DNA from: Clostridiales bacterium Firm_11
GTDB lineage: Bacteria > Bacillota > Clostridia > Christensenellales > Aristaeellaceae
Assembly: GCA_001604105.1 (NCBI GenBank)
Contig: LVAQ01000014.1
Location: 62,001-126,000 of the forward strand
Reading direction: 5' to 3'
DNA: 64,000 bases
In this document: piece by piece, positions 54,995 through 63,122 of the stretch
Layout of the letters: each line of letters opens with the position of its first letter
Position numbering within the stretch: the first letter of the stretch is position 1
The notes under the pieces: model-generated
Told to the model about the DNA's origin: nothing
The model's input: only the letters and a program-made list of their open reading frames with translations
Database searches by the model: none
Program-made: the position numbers and the translations under genes

Positions 54995-56503
54995 TTGGAG
55001 CAGGCGCAGAATCGTGACATCATCCTGTCCTGTAGAAATGTATCGAAGGCTTTTGGCGGAACACAGGCCTTGGATGATGTGCAGTTTGACATTGCCCGTG
55101 GCGAAGTGCATGCGCTGTTGGGCGAAAATGGAGCAGGCAAATCAACGCTGATGAAAATCATCATTGGCCTTTTCAAAGCGGATAAAGGCGCCATCACGTT
55201 TGATGGAAAGCCGTACCATGCCAAAGACCCATCCGACGCCATCCGCAAGGGCATCTCTATGATCCATCAGGAACTCAATCCTGAGTATTACTTGACCATC
55301 GCTGAGAACATATTCCTGAAACGGGAAGATGTGCGCGGCGGAGTATTCCTCAATAAAAAGGCGACCAATCGCAAAGCGCAGGAAATCCTCGATCACCTAA
55401 ATGTGAAGTTGAACGCAAAGACCCTGATTGAAGAACTAACGCTGGCGCAATGCCAAATCATTGAGATTATTAAGGCGATTTCGTTCGATGCGAAGCTTAT
55501 CATCATGGACGAACCCACCTCCTCTTTGGACAGCGAGGAAACCGAAGCGCTGTTCAATATGATCCGCCATCTGAAAAGCCAAGGGGTATCCATCGTGTAT
55601 ATTTCGCACCGCATGGATGAGATTTTCCAGATTTGCGATCACGTATCCGTGTTCCGAGACGGCCGTTTTGTAGGCTCGGATTTGATCGAAAATGTCGATC
55701 GGGAGAAGCTCATTGCAATGATGGTCGGCCGCAAGGTAAAGAACATCTTTCCCAAGACGGAGTGCGCAATCGGCGAGACAGTTCTGCGGGTGGAAAACCT
55801 GAGTGGGAAAGGATTTTCGGACATCTCCTTTGAAGTGCGTGCGGGTGAAATCCTCGGCATATCCGGTCTGGTGGGAAGCGGACGCAGCGAGACGATGCGG
55901 GCACTGATTGGGCTGGATCGTCTGGAGAGCGGGAAGATCTATCTGGATGGACAGGAGATCAAAATCCGTTCGGTGCGCCAGGCGGTAAGTCAAGGGATTT
56001 GCATGGTCAATGAGGATCGCAAGAATTATGGGCTTTGCCTGCACCGCTCGATTCGGGAAAATGTATCCTTGCCAACGCTCAGAGTTATGCATCGCAAACT
56101 GCTGATTAACAAACGTAAGGAGATCAAGGATACCACAGAAGCCGCGCAGTCGCTGACCGTAAAGGCGGGCAGTATGGAACTGGATGCTTACTCCCTTTCC
56201 GGCGGCAATCAACAGAAAGTCGTTCTCGCTAAATGGTTGATGGCGCATCCCAAGGTGTTGATTCTGGATGAACCAACCCGTGGCGTGGATGTGGGTGCAA
56301 AAAGCGAGATACACAACCTGATGGGTACGTTTGCCGCGGAGGGCATGGCCATTGTGATGATTTCATCTGAACTGCCTGAGATTATGGGGATCAGTGACCG
56401 GATATTGATTTACCGGGAAGGCAGGCTTAACGGCGAAGTGTCACGACAGGATGTGCTTGCGGGACGCGAGACGCAGGAGACGATCCTGGCCAGAGAGTTT
56501 TAG
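54995..56503 (+). CDS. Sugar ABC transporter ATP-binding protein (RbsA/MglA type, two ABC domains)
   Basis: A 502-residue tandem ABC ATPase of the CUT2 type. Domain 1 has Walker A GENGAGKST and Walker B LIIMDEP; its signature is degenerate (LTLAQCQ). Domain 2 has the degenerate Walker A GLVGSGRSE typical of RbsA, a canonical LSGGNQQKV signature and VLILDEPTRGVDVG. It starts with TTG at 54995, five bases after AGGGGGGTG. Followed by the permease and binding protein. Confidence 0.93.
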   Translation: MEQAQNRDIILSCRNVSKAFGGTQALDDVQFDIARGEVHALLGENGAGKSTLMKIIIGLFKADKGAITFDGKPYHAKDPSDAIRKGISMIHQELNPEYYLTIAENIFLKREDVRGGVFLNKKATNRKAQEILDHLNVKLNAKTLIEELTLAQCQIIEIIKAISFDAKLIIMDEPTSSLDSEETEALFNMIRHLKSQGVSIVYISHRMDEIFQICDHVSVFRDGRFVGSDLIENVDREKLIAMMVGRKVKNIFPKTECAIGETVLRVENLSGKGFSDISFEVRAGEILGISGLVGSGRSETMRALIGLDRLESGKIYLDGQEIKIRSVRQAVSQGICMVNEDRKNYGLCLHRSIRENVSLPTLRVMHRKLLINKRKEIKDTTEAAQSLTVKAGSMELDAYSLSGGNQQKVVLAKWLMAHPKVLILDEPTRGVDVGAKSEIHNLMGTFAAEGMAIVMISSELPEIMGISDRILIYREGRLNGEVSRQDVLAGRETQETILAREF

Positions 56504-56520
56504 GAATGAGGAGAATACCA

Positions 56521-57504
56521 ATGCGCAAAGTGGAACGATCACCCCGGAGTATTCTGAGGATGGATCAGACAGAATTGTCCATCTTCATGAGAAGGTATGG
56601 AATCGGTTTGGTTATGCTGGGAATGATTGTGCTTCTGGCTGTGATTTCCCCTACCTTCCGTAAACCAAGCAACGTAATCAGCATTTTGCTGCAAATTTCC
56701 ATCAATGGTATTTTGGCGCTGGGGATGGTATTTGTAATTACCGCGGGCGGTATTGATCTTTCGATCGGCTCGATGCTTGCGTTAACCAGCGTCATTGTCG
56801 GCGCTGTGCTCAACAGCACAGGCAGCATTGCGCTTGCGTGCATCCTTGCGGTTTCGGCCACTACCTTTTTTGGGCTCATCAATGGATTGCTGGTCGCAAA
56901 GTTCAAGATGTTTCCCTTTGTGGTAACACTGGCGACGCAGCTGGTGATACGCGGCGTGGCGTATATCATTTCCGGTGGGTATTCCGCGTCTCTGGCCAAT
57001 GCGGATTTTAAGAACATAGGCAATGGAAAGGTGTTTGGCACGATCCCGATCCCGGTCATCATTCTGTTTGCAGTCGCCATACTGGCTTTTATCATCATGC
57101 ATTGGACTGTGTTTGGCCGCTATATTTACGCTGTGGGCGGCAACATCAACTCCGCGGTCGCTTCCGGCGTCAATGTATTTTGGACCCGAACGTTCTCCTT
57201 TGTGATCATGGGATTTTGCGCAGGTGTTGCAGGCGTAATCATGACCAGCCGTATTTCCGCCGCACAACCCAATATTGGGGTTGGATATGAGACGGACGCC
57301 ATCGCGGCATGTGTAATCGGCGGCACATCCTTCTCGGGCGGTATTGCGACCATTCCGGGAACGATGTTTGGTATCGTGATCATCGGCCTCATTTACAACG
57401 GCATGAACCTGGTGGGTATCAACTCTTACTGGCAAACCATCACCAAGGGTTTATTGATTATCGGCGCTGTTATGCTGGATATGTTTATGAACAAGCGCAA
57501 GTAA
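56521..57504 (+). CDS. Sugar ABC transporter permease (RbsC type)
   Basis: A permease of about 327 residues with eight to ten membrane segments and the CUT2 motif GGIDLSIGSMLALTS (about 80) and GGTSFSGGIATIPGTMFG (about 268). Homodimer expected. The ATG at 56521 follows GAGGAG eight bases upstream; the in-frame ATG at 56506 would contain that ribosome binding site in its second codon region. Confidence 0.92.
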   Translation: MRKVERSPRSILRMDQTELSIFMRRYGIGLVMLGMIVLLAVISPTFRKPSNVISILLQISINGILALGMVFVITAGGIDLSIGSMLALTSVIVGAVLNSTGSIALACILAVSATTFFGLINGLLVAKFKMFPFVVTLATQLVIRGVAYIISGGYSASLANADFKNIGNGKVFGTIPIPVIILFAVAILAFIIMHWTVFGRYIYAVGGNINSAVASGVNVFWTRTFSFVIMGFCAGVAGVIMTSRISAAQPNIGVGYETDAIAACVIGGTSFSGGIATIPGTMFGIVIIGLIYNGMNLVGINSYWQTITKGLLIIGAVMLDMFMNKRK

Positions 57505-57564
57505 AGCGTACCTGAATTCGGCTGCCGATGGGCAGTTAGAATAAATAATAGGAGGTATCGATCC

Positions 57565-58512
57565 ATGAAGAAACTGTTCGCTCTGTTGATGGCACTATGC
57601 ATGTTGCTGGGCATGGTGAGCTTTGCTGCCGCTGAGGATGATGAGTTCATCGTTGGCTACATTGCGAAGAACACCGTAGACGCATTCCACGCGACCATCA
57701 ACAACGCCGCCAAGACCGCGCTGGATGCGTTGGTTGCGGATGGCACCATCACCAAATGGAATCTCTATGATGGCCTGACGGACCCCGTAACCCAGAACAA
57801 CCTGCTGGAAGACGCGCTGAACATGGGCGCTGATCTGATTATTCTTCTCCCCGCTGAGGCAGCTGGTTGCGCGCCCATCCTGGAGCGTTGCAAGGAAGAG
57901 AATATCCCGATCATCGTTGTTAACTCCCAGACCGATAACACGGCCGAACTGGCCACCAGCTATGTTGGCTCTGACGATGTGCAGGCTGGCGAAATGATGG
58001 CGAACTTCGTTGTCGAGCAGCTTCCCAATGGCGGCGGCTATGGCCACCTGCAGGGCATCATCGGCAATTCCGCGCAGATCCAGCGCGGCGAAGGGCTCCA
58101 CAACGTGTTGGACGTAAACGACAAGTGGACGCTGCTGGATGGCTGCGAGCAGACTGCTGAATGGCAGGCGGAAAAAGCTGTGAAGTTCGCGGAAGACTGG
58201 CTTGCCAAGTATGGCGATCAGCTCAATGCGATCATCTGCGACAATGATGACATGTCCTCCGCGGTGCAGGCTGCTATGAATGCCGCTGGCCGTTCGGATA
58301 TCGTATGCATCGGCGTCGATGGCAATGCAGGCCCTCTGGCCATGGTTAAAGCTGGTGAGTTGAAGGCGACTGTGTTCCAGGATGGCGCAGGGCAGGTAAC
58401 AACCGCCATCAGCCTCATCAAGGACATCAAAGAAGGCAAGACCGTTGAAAAGAACGTGATTGTGCCCTTCGTGCTGGTGACCGCGGAGAACGTGGATCTG
58501 TACCTGAAGTAA
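57565..58512 (+). CDS. Sugar ABC transporter substrate-binding protein (RbsB type)
   Basis: A 315-residue periplasmic-binding-protein-fold protein of the CUT2 class. Signal peptide (about 1-23, ending SFAAAED) without lipobox. The mature part opens FIVGYIAKNTVDAFHATI and holds NNLLEDALNMGADLIILLP and SYVGSDDVQAG. The ligand cannot be read from sequence. TAGGAGG precedes the ATG. It is the last gene before the terminator at 58574-58606. Confidence 0.92.
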   Translation: MKKLFALLMALCMLLGMVSFAAAEDDEFIVGYIAKNTVDAFHATINNAAKTALDALVADGTITKWNLYDGLTDPVTQNNLLEDALNMGADLIILLPAEAAGCAPILERCKEENIPIIVVNSQTDNTAELATSYVGSDDVQAGEMMANFVVEQLPNGGGYGHLQGIIGNSAQIQRGEGLHNVLDVNDKWTLLDGCEQTAEWQAEKAVKFAEDWLAKYGDQLNAIICDNDDMSSAVQAAMNAAGRSDIVCIGVDGNAGPLAMVKAGELKATVFQDGAGQVTTAISLIKDIKEGKTVEKNVIVPFVLVTAENVDLYLK

Positions 58513-58573
58513 TCAACACGATATGCAGCCAAGATAAACATTGCAACCAAACGCAACCTTGGCGTAACGGCAG

Positions 58574-58606
58574 ACGCCCCGCTTTTCCCATGGGAAGGCG
58601 GGGTGT
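58574..58606 (+). terminator. Terminator of the aldolase-kinase-ABC operon
   Basis: ACGCCCCGC and GCGGGGTGT arms with an inner TTCCCA/TGGGAA stem, followed by TTGTTTGG. Confidence 0.8.
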
Positions 58607-58727
58607 TTGTTTGGTGATGGAAGGAAAAAAAGCCATCAAGCCGACGGTATGTACTTGCTGTTGCGTTGCGTGCGAGCTTCGCAATCACATGCATATGTCT
58701 GGAATGAAGGCGCCCTGAGTATGTGTT

Positions 58728-59288
58728 TCATGTTGCTAAGAAGGCCGCTAAGGAAGAACCCGATAGCGTGAAAATCAAGCCGGCGATCTCATCGCCGCTT
58801 ATATCAAAATCATTGTTGATCCAATCCCGAAGGATGCTGGCGCAGCCTTGCACCAGAAAAGAGAAGATGTACGTTTCCACCTCCGGTTTGCAGCTAAAGC
58901 GCAATCGGCTTTTTAGATGTGCGGTGATGTTCCGGGCAAACAGGGCTTGAAAAGTCTGCGCCTCCTGATGACACAGCAACACCTGAAACACAGCCTTATG
59001 CTTACGGATATAATCCATCAGCGCTTTCACATAAGCAAGGCTGGAAATGCCCGAATCCACGTTTTGCAAGTATGCCAGCGCATTGTCGATCGTCTCCTGC
59101 TCCACATCCCGTAGCAGCGCGTATTGGTCGTCATAATGCAGGTAGAAGGTGGAACGGTTGAGATCCGCCTTTTCGCAAATTGACTTAATGGTGATTTTTT
59201 GTAGGCTGCCGCTTTGCATCAGTTCGATCAGACTCGTTTTCAGAAGTGTTTTGGTGAGCCTTGTGCGGCGGTTTTCAGGTTGTTCCAT
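58728..59288 (-). CDS. TetR/AcrR family transcriptional regulator
   Basis: A 186-residue TetR regulator. The N-terminal helix-turn-helix reads ITIKSICEKADLNRSTFYLHYDD (about 32-52, in part). The C-terminal domain is of the small Firmicutes type with FLVQGCASILRDWINNDF. Divergent from two SDR genes, which it probably controls. The frame opens upstream to 59537, overlapping the SDR gene; I chose the ATG at 59288 after GGGGGG. A palindrome CAAAACAACA-N8-TGTTGTGTTG (59322-59349) lies just upstream and is the likely operator. Confidence 0.9.
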   Translation of the reverse strand: MEQPENRRTRLTKTLLKTSLIELMQSGSLQKITIKSICEKADLNRSTFYLHYDDQYALLRDVEQETIDNALAYLQNVDSGISSLAYVKALMDYIRKHKAVFQVLLCHQEAQTFQALFARNITAHLKSRLRFSCKPEVETYIFSFLVQGCASILRDWINNDFDISGDEIAGLIFTLSGSSLAAFLAT

Positions 59289-59321
59289 GAGAAATCCCCC
59301 CATTTCCTTCTGTATTGATGC

Positions 59322-59349
59322 CAAAACAACAGTATCCGGTGTTGTGTTG
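59322..59349. promoter_or_regulatory. Candidate TetR operator
   Basis: Inverted repeat of ten-base arms (nine of ten positions match) around GTATCCGG, about 34 bases upstream of the TetR start and within the 174-base divergent gap. Confidence 0.55.
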
Positions 59350-59462
59350 TATTTACGGCATTGCAAATTGTTCTGTTTGTTGGCATATCGACAGGGTGAT
59401 GATATCATAGTAACATACCTTGATATTGATGGAAAGGGTATTGTGGAAAGGATGGATACACA

Positions 59463-60479
59463 ATGAATGTGTTTATGATTGGCGGTACAGGGTTGCTTGG
59501 CAGTGAAGCTGCGGCGGAGCTGATCCGGCGCGGGCATACGGTATCTACGCTCTCTTTGCCGCCCCTGCCGGATGGCGCGATGATTCCGCCGGAAATGAAG
59601 GTGACGCTAGGGAACTATCAGGATATGACGGACGAAGCATTGCGTGCGCATTTGGCGGGCTGCGAAGGCTTTGTGTTTGCGGCAGGTGTAGACGAACGCG
59701 TGGAAGGGACTTCGCCCATCTATGATTTTTATGAGCGCCATAACATAACACCGCTGGAGCGCTTGCTGAGGCTCGCGAAAGAAAGCGGCGTGCGCCACAG
59801 TGTGGTGTGTGGATCATACTTCGCGTACTTTGCCAGGGAATGGACGAATTTAGAATTGACACGATGGCATCCTTACATCCGTAGCCGCGTGGAACAGGAA
59901 ACCATGGCGTTATCTTTCGCGGATGACGCGTTTGATGTTGCAGTGCTGGAGCTCCCGTATATTTTTGGGACACAGCCAGGGCGCAAACCGGTATGGGTGT
60001 TTCTGATTGAGATTATTCGTGCCATGAAAAGTGCGACCTACTACCCGCGCGGCGGCACGGCGATGATTACTGTCAAGCAAGCGGGCCAAGCCATCGCAGG
60101 CGCGTTGGAACGCACGCGAGGCGGGCGGTGCTGGCCGCTTGGGTATTACAACCTTACCTGGAAGGCGTTCTTAACCATGGTGCATAAGCACATGGGCATG
60201 GCTGGGCGAAGGGTGATCACGGTACCGAAGTGGGCATACCGCCTCGGCAGCAGAGGTATCATTCGCAAGCAGCGCAAAGCAGGGCAGGAAGGCGGGCTGG
60301 ATGTGCATCACTTTGCCGACCTGCAATGCGCCGAAACCTTCATTGATAAGGATCTGGGCTGTGTGCCTTTGGGCGTTCAGCCGGATGATTTGGATGCAGC
60401 CATTGGGCAATCCGTGCGATTGAGTCTGGCTATACTGGATGGGGAGGTAGCTTCTCTGGTAGAGATGAGGGGGGCGTGA
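59463..60479 (+). CDS. NAD(P)-binding SDR-fold protein with altered active site
   Basis: A 338-residue extended-SDR protein with an intact nucleotide loop GGTGLLGSEAA (7-17). The catalytic YxxxK position reads YIRSR (Tyr138, Arg142), so the Lys is replaced by Arg; redox activity is uncertain. It starts a two-gene operon with a second SDR three bases after its stop, and faces the TetR gene. Substrate unknown. Confidence 0.83.
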   Translation: MNVFMIGGTGLLGSEAAAELIRRGHTVSTLSLPPLPDGAMIPPEMKVTLGNYQDMTDEALRAHLAGCEGFVFAAGVDERVEGTSPIYDFYERHNITPLERLLRLAKESGVRHSVVCGSYFAYFAREWTNLELTRWHPYIRSRVEQETMALSFADDAFDVAVLELPYIFGTQPGRKPVWVFLIEIIRAMKSATYYPRGGTAMITVKQAGQAIAGALERTRGGRCWPLGYYNLTWKAFLTMVHKHMGMAGRRVITVPKWAYRLGSRGIIRKQRKAGQEGGLDVHHFADLQCAETFIDKDLGCVPLGVQPDDLDAAIGQSVRLSLAILDGEVASLVEMRGA

Positions 60480-60482
60480 GCT

Positions 60483-62009
60483 ATGCCCAGGCAACAAGTG
60501 CTCCTGACCGGCGCGACGGGGGCAATGGGTTTCTTAACCTTACAAGCGCTGCTGGAGGACGCGGATGCCGTTTCGCTGACCGTTCTGGCGCTGCCGGATG
60601 ATGCCAGCCGCAGGAAGCTGAAGCCATATAGTAACCACCCTGCACTGCGCGTGGTCTGGGGAGATTTAACAAACCCAGAGGATGTGAAGCGCAGCGTACG
60701 GGGCATGGATATCGTGCTGCATGTGGGAGCGCTGGTTTCCCCAGTGGCAGATGATAAGCCGCTGCTGGCGATGCGGGTCAATTACGGGGGAACGGCGAGT
60801 ATTCTGAACGCGCTGGTGGAACTGGGGCAGTCGCAAACGACAAAACTGGTCAATATCGGCAGCGTTGCGGAAACGGGGGATCGTATGCCGCCCATCCATT
60901 GGGGCAGGGTGGGTGATCCTATCAAGCCCAGCGTGTTTGATTATTATGCGGTCAGCAAAGTCGCCGCTGAACGCGCGGTGATCGAATCCGACTTGCAATA
61001 CTGGGTCAGTCTGCGGCAGACAGGTATCATTGGGGCAAAGATGGCAGCCATTGATGATGCGATCATGTTCCATAACGGCCTGAATAATGTGCTGGAATAT
61101 GTTTCGGACAGGGATGCCGCCCGCATGCTGCGCAATCTATGCACGATGGATCGAAAAGGCTTGCTCACACAAGATTTTTGGGGTCATATATTCAATGTGG
61201 GTGGCGGCGCGTCTTGCAGAGCCAGCACTTATGCGTTGTATCGCGAACTGTTTGGCAGGCTTGGCTTCACACGCCTTGCTGATGTTATGGAAGCAAATTG
61301 GAGCGCCACGCGCAACTTCCATGGGCAATACTTTCTGGATTCGGACAAACTCAACAACCTGTTGGATTTTCGGCGTGATTCGCTGGCGTACTTTTATGAC
61401 AGTTACCAGCGTTTTGTAGGCACGCGAGGCAGAATCGTCCATGCGATCAATGTGCTTGGCGGGGAAAAGCACATGGGCAACATCCTGAAAAAGCACTTCG
61501 CGAGCCTGGCACGCACGGCGCATGGCACGTTGCATTTTGTGGAACAGGGCATGGAAGGCCATATTGCCGCATATTGGGGTTCACGCAACGCTTGGGAAAC
61601 GATTGAGCCGCTTGAGCAGTTTGTGCCATTTTCTGCGTGGGAAACGGTAGTGCACATTGATCACGGATATGATGAAACCAAGCCGGAAGCTTTGCTCTCC
61701 CTTGCGGATATGCAAGGCGCAGCGCGCTTTCGCGGCGGTGCGTGCTTATCCGGCGCCATGGTAAAGGGAGATTGGGGTGGGAAAATGCTTTTCCGCTGTG
61801 CGTTTGATCACCGCTTTACAGCCAGCCCAAGGCTGGTGCTGGAGGGAGGGCATTGGTGCCCGCATTGTGAGCAGAAAAGCTGGAATTACCATGAACGTGC
61901 CAGGGTGGATCCTTTCTTTGCACAGGTTTGGGATCCCTTGCATCCCAAAGATGAACAGCCGTGGTGTTATCCCAAGCAAGTATCGCAGGATGATGTTTGG
62001 GTTGCTTGA
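60483..62009 (+). CDS. SDR-fold oxidoreductase with long C-terminal extension
   Basis: A 508-residue protein. The first 330 residues are an extended SDR with TGATGAMGFLTLQ (9-21) and a canonical YAVSK (Tyr155, Lys159). The last 170 residues are unusual: GRIVHAINVLGG leads into a segment with HFVEQGMEGHI and a terminal GHWCPHCEQKSWNYHERAR box, where one CxxC plus His residues could bind metal. Related proteins exist in Clostridia as NAD-dependent epimerases, but the reaction is unknown. The start overlaps the previous stop within four bases. Confidence 0.8.
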   Translation: MPRQQVLLTGATGAMGFLTLQALLEDADAVSLTVLALPDDASRRKLKPYSNHPALRVVWGDLTNPEDVKRSVRGMDIVLHVGALVSPVADDKPLLAMRVNYGGTASILNALVELGQSQTTKLVNIGSVAETGDRMPPIHWGRVGDPIKPSVFDYYAVSKVAAERAVIESDLQYWVSLRQTGIIGAKMAAIDDAIMFHNGLNNVLEYVSDRDAARMLRNLCTMDRKGLLTQDFWGHIFNVGGGASCRASTYALYRELFGRLGFTRLADVMEANWSATRNFHGQYFLDSDKLNNLLDFRRDSLAYFYDSYQRFVGTRGRIVHAINVLGGEKHMGNILKKHFASLARTAHGTLHFVEQGMEGHIAAYWGSRNAWETIEPLEQFVPFSAWETVVHIDHGYDETKPEALLSLADMQGAARFRGGACLSGAMVKGDWGGKMLFRCAFDHRFTASPRLVLEGGHWCPHCEQKSWNYHERARVDPFFAQVWDPLHPKDEQPWCYPKQVSQDDVWVA

Positions 62010-62019
62010 CAGGCTACAT

Positions 62020-62063
62020 AACAGCCGAATATCATGCGAACCATCGCCTGATATCCGGCTGTT
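62020..62063. terminator. Terminator between the SDR operon and the DtxR gene
   Basis: AACAGCCG/CGGCTGTT outer stem and ATATCA/TGATAT inner stem, followed on plus by TTAC. It lies between converging genes. Confidence 0.7.
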
Positions 62064-62104
62064 TTACTGTATGGTTGTCTGTGCGTTTGATGGATTTAGC
62101 TTAA

Positions 62105-62473
62105 TTACGCTTGCTTTTCAGCAAACTTGCAGATGGCTGCAAACGTTTGATCGCTGATATCGTGCTCAATCTTGCAAGCGTCCTCCCGTGCGGTCCGCTC
62201 ATCAACGCCGATGCGAATGAGAAAGCTTGTCAACGTCCTGTGGCGCAGGTAAATGCGTTCCGCGATATCCATCCCTTTATCAGTCAGGGTAATCAAACCG
62301 TCCTTATCCATCGTGATATAACCATTCTCGCGAAGCCTTTTTGTGGCGTAGCTCACGCTGGGCTTGGTAACACCAAGCTCAGTGGCGATATCAATCGAAC
62401 GAATATAGCCATGCTGTTCTTTCATCATCAGCATGGTTTCCAAATAATCTTCGGATGACTTGAGGATTTGCAT
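62105..62473 (-). CDS. DtxR/MntR family metal-dependent regulator
   Basis: A 122-residue regulator. Winged helix with ATELGVTKPSVSYATKRL (about 30-48) and a metal-binding dimerisation domain with Glu-His in KIEHDIS (about 103). It lacks the SH3-like domain, as in MntR. It lies downstream of feoB on the same strand, so iron or manganese control of that cluster is likely. The ATG at 62473 follows AAAAGAGG; one at 62491 is in frame. Confidence 0.9.
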   Translation of the reverse strand: MQILKSSEDYLETMLMMKEQHGYIRSIDIATELGVTKPSVSYATKRLRENGYITMDKDGLITLTDKGMDIAERIYLRHRTLTSFLIRIGVDERTAREDACKIEHDISDQTFAAICKFAEKQA

Positions 62474-62665
62474 AGTATCGCCTCTTTTCATGTCTGTAGA
62501 TTACCACGTTTATGATAAAAAAGCAATTGGGAGTATTCCGGCATGCCTTTGACTGTGCGATGGAAGAGGGTTCCTGCGTAGCAGGGGGAATACGGATTCA
62601 TATTGCCGTATTGGTGACCCTTGCCGATGTTTACGTGCGTTAGCGTAGACACGCGCTGTGTTGCG

Positions 62666-62851
62666 CTAATGATGGTGAACATCATGCTTGTTCTGGTTTT
62701 GTATGGGTTTATGGTTATCCTCCGCAGGAGTCTTATCATGCTCTGGCTTTGCCGGATGTATTGGTGAGTATTTTCGCAACAAATAGCATTTGATGATGCT
62801 GGCGACTGCTACCACCAATACAATACAAACGATAGCGATCAAAACCATCAT
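62666..62851 (-). CDS. Small membrane protein with His-rich tail
   Basis: A 61-residue protein: one membrane segment (about 3-22, VLIAIVCIVLVVAVASI), one Cys just after it, then a polar tail ending HDVHHH. It looks like a relative or partner of the FeoB-associated peptide just upstream; the histidines could bind metal. Start at 62851 follows GGGAGGCG. The long frame opens to 63022 but overlaps the terminator and the Cys-rich peptide. Confidence 0.65.
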   Translation of the reverse strand: MMVLIAIVCIVLVVAVASIIKCYLLRKYSPIHPAKPEHDKTPAEDNHKPIQNQNKHDVHHH

Positions 62852-62932
62852 GGATTGTTCGCCTCCCTTCCGTGGGCATGTAGCGTACAATGCGATTCCG
62901 TAAGGGGTCGCTTGTGCGAAATCAAGATAACC

Positions 62933-62965
62933 AAAGCGGGATGCGGGCAAGCCGCATCCCGCTTT
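62933..62965 (-). terminator. Hairpin after the feoB pair
   Basis: A perfect 14-base stem (AAAGCGGGATGCGG with its complement) around five bases. T-run absent. It may terminate or attenuate before the small His-rich gene. Confidence 0.6.
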
Positions 62966-62978
62966 GGGATTCATGAGG

Positions 62979-63122
62979 TTATCGCCCGCAGGCGCCATGG
63001 CAGTGAGAGCAGTCGCTTCCACAACTACAGCTGTTCTTTCCCTTGCGCTTATCTGAAATCATCTTCCAGAGAATCGCGACAACCACCAGCAGCACCACGC
63101 CGCCGACAATCACAGTCACCAT
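62979..63122 (-). CDS. FeoB-associated Cys-rich membrane protein
   Basis: A 47-residue peptide: one membrane segment (MVTVIVGGVVLLVVVAIL) and a short tail with five Cys (SCSCGSDCSHCHGACG). This is the usual FeoB-associated Cys-rich peptide that follows feoB in many Firmicutes. Its start codon overlaps the feoB stop by one base (TAATG). Confidence 0.9.
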   Translation of the reverse strand: MVTVIVGGVVLLVVVAILWKMISDKRKGKNSCSCGSDCSHCHGACGR

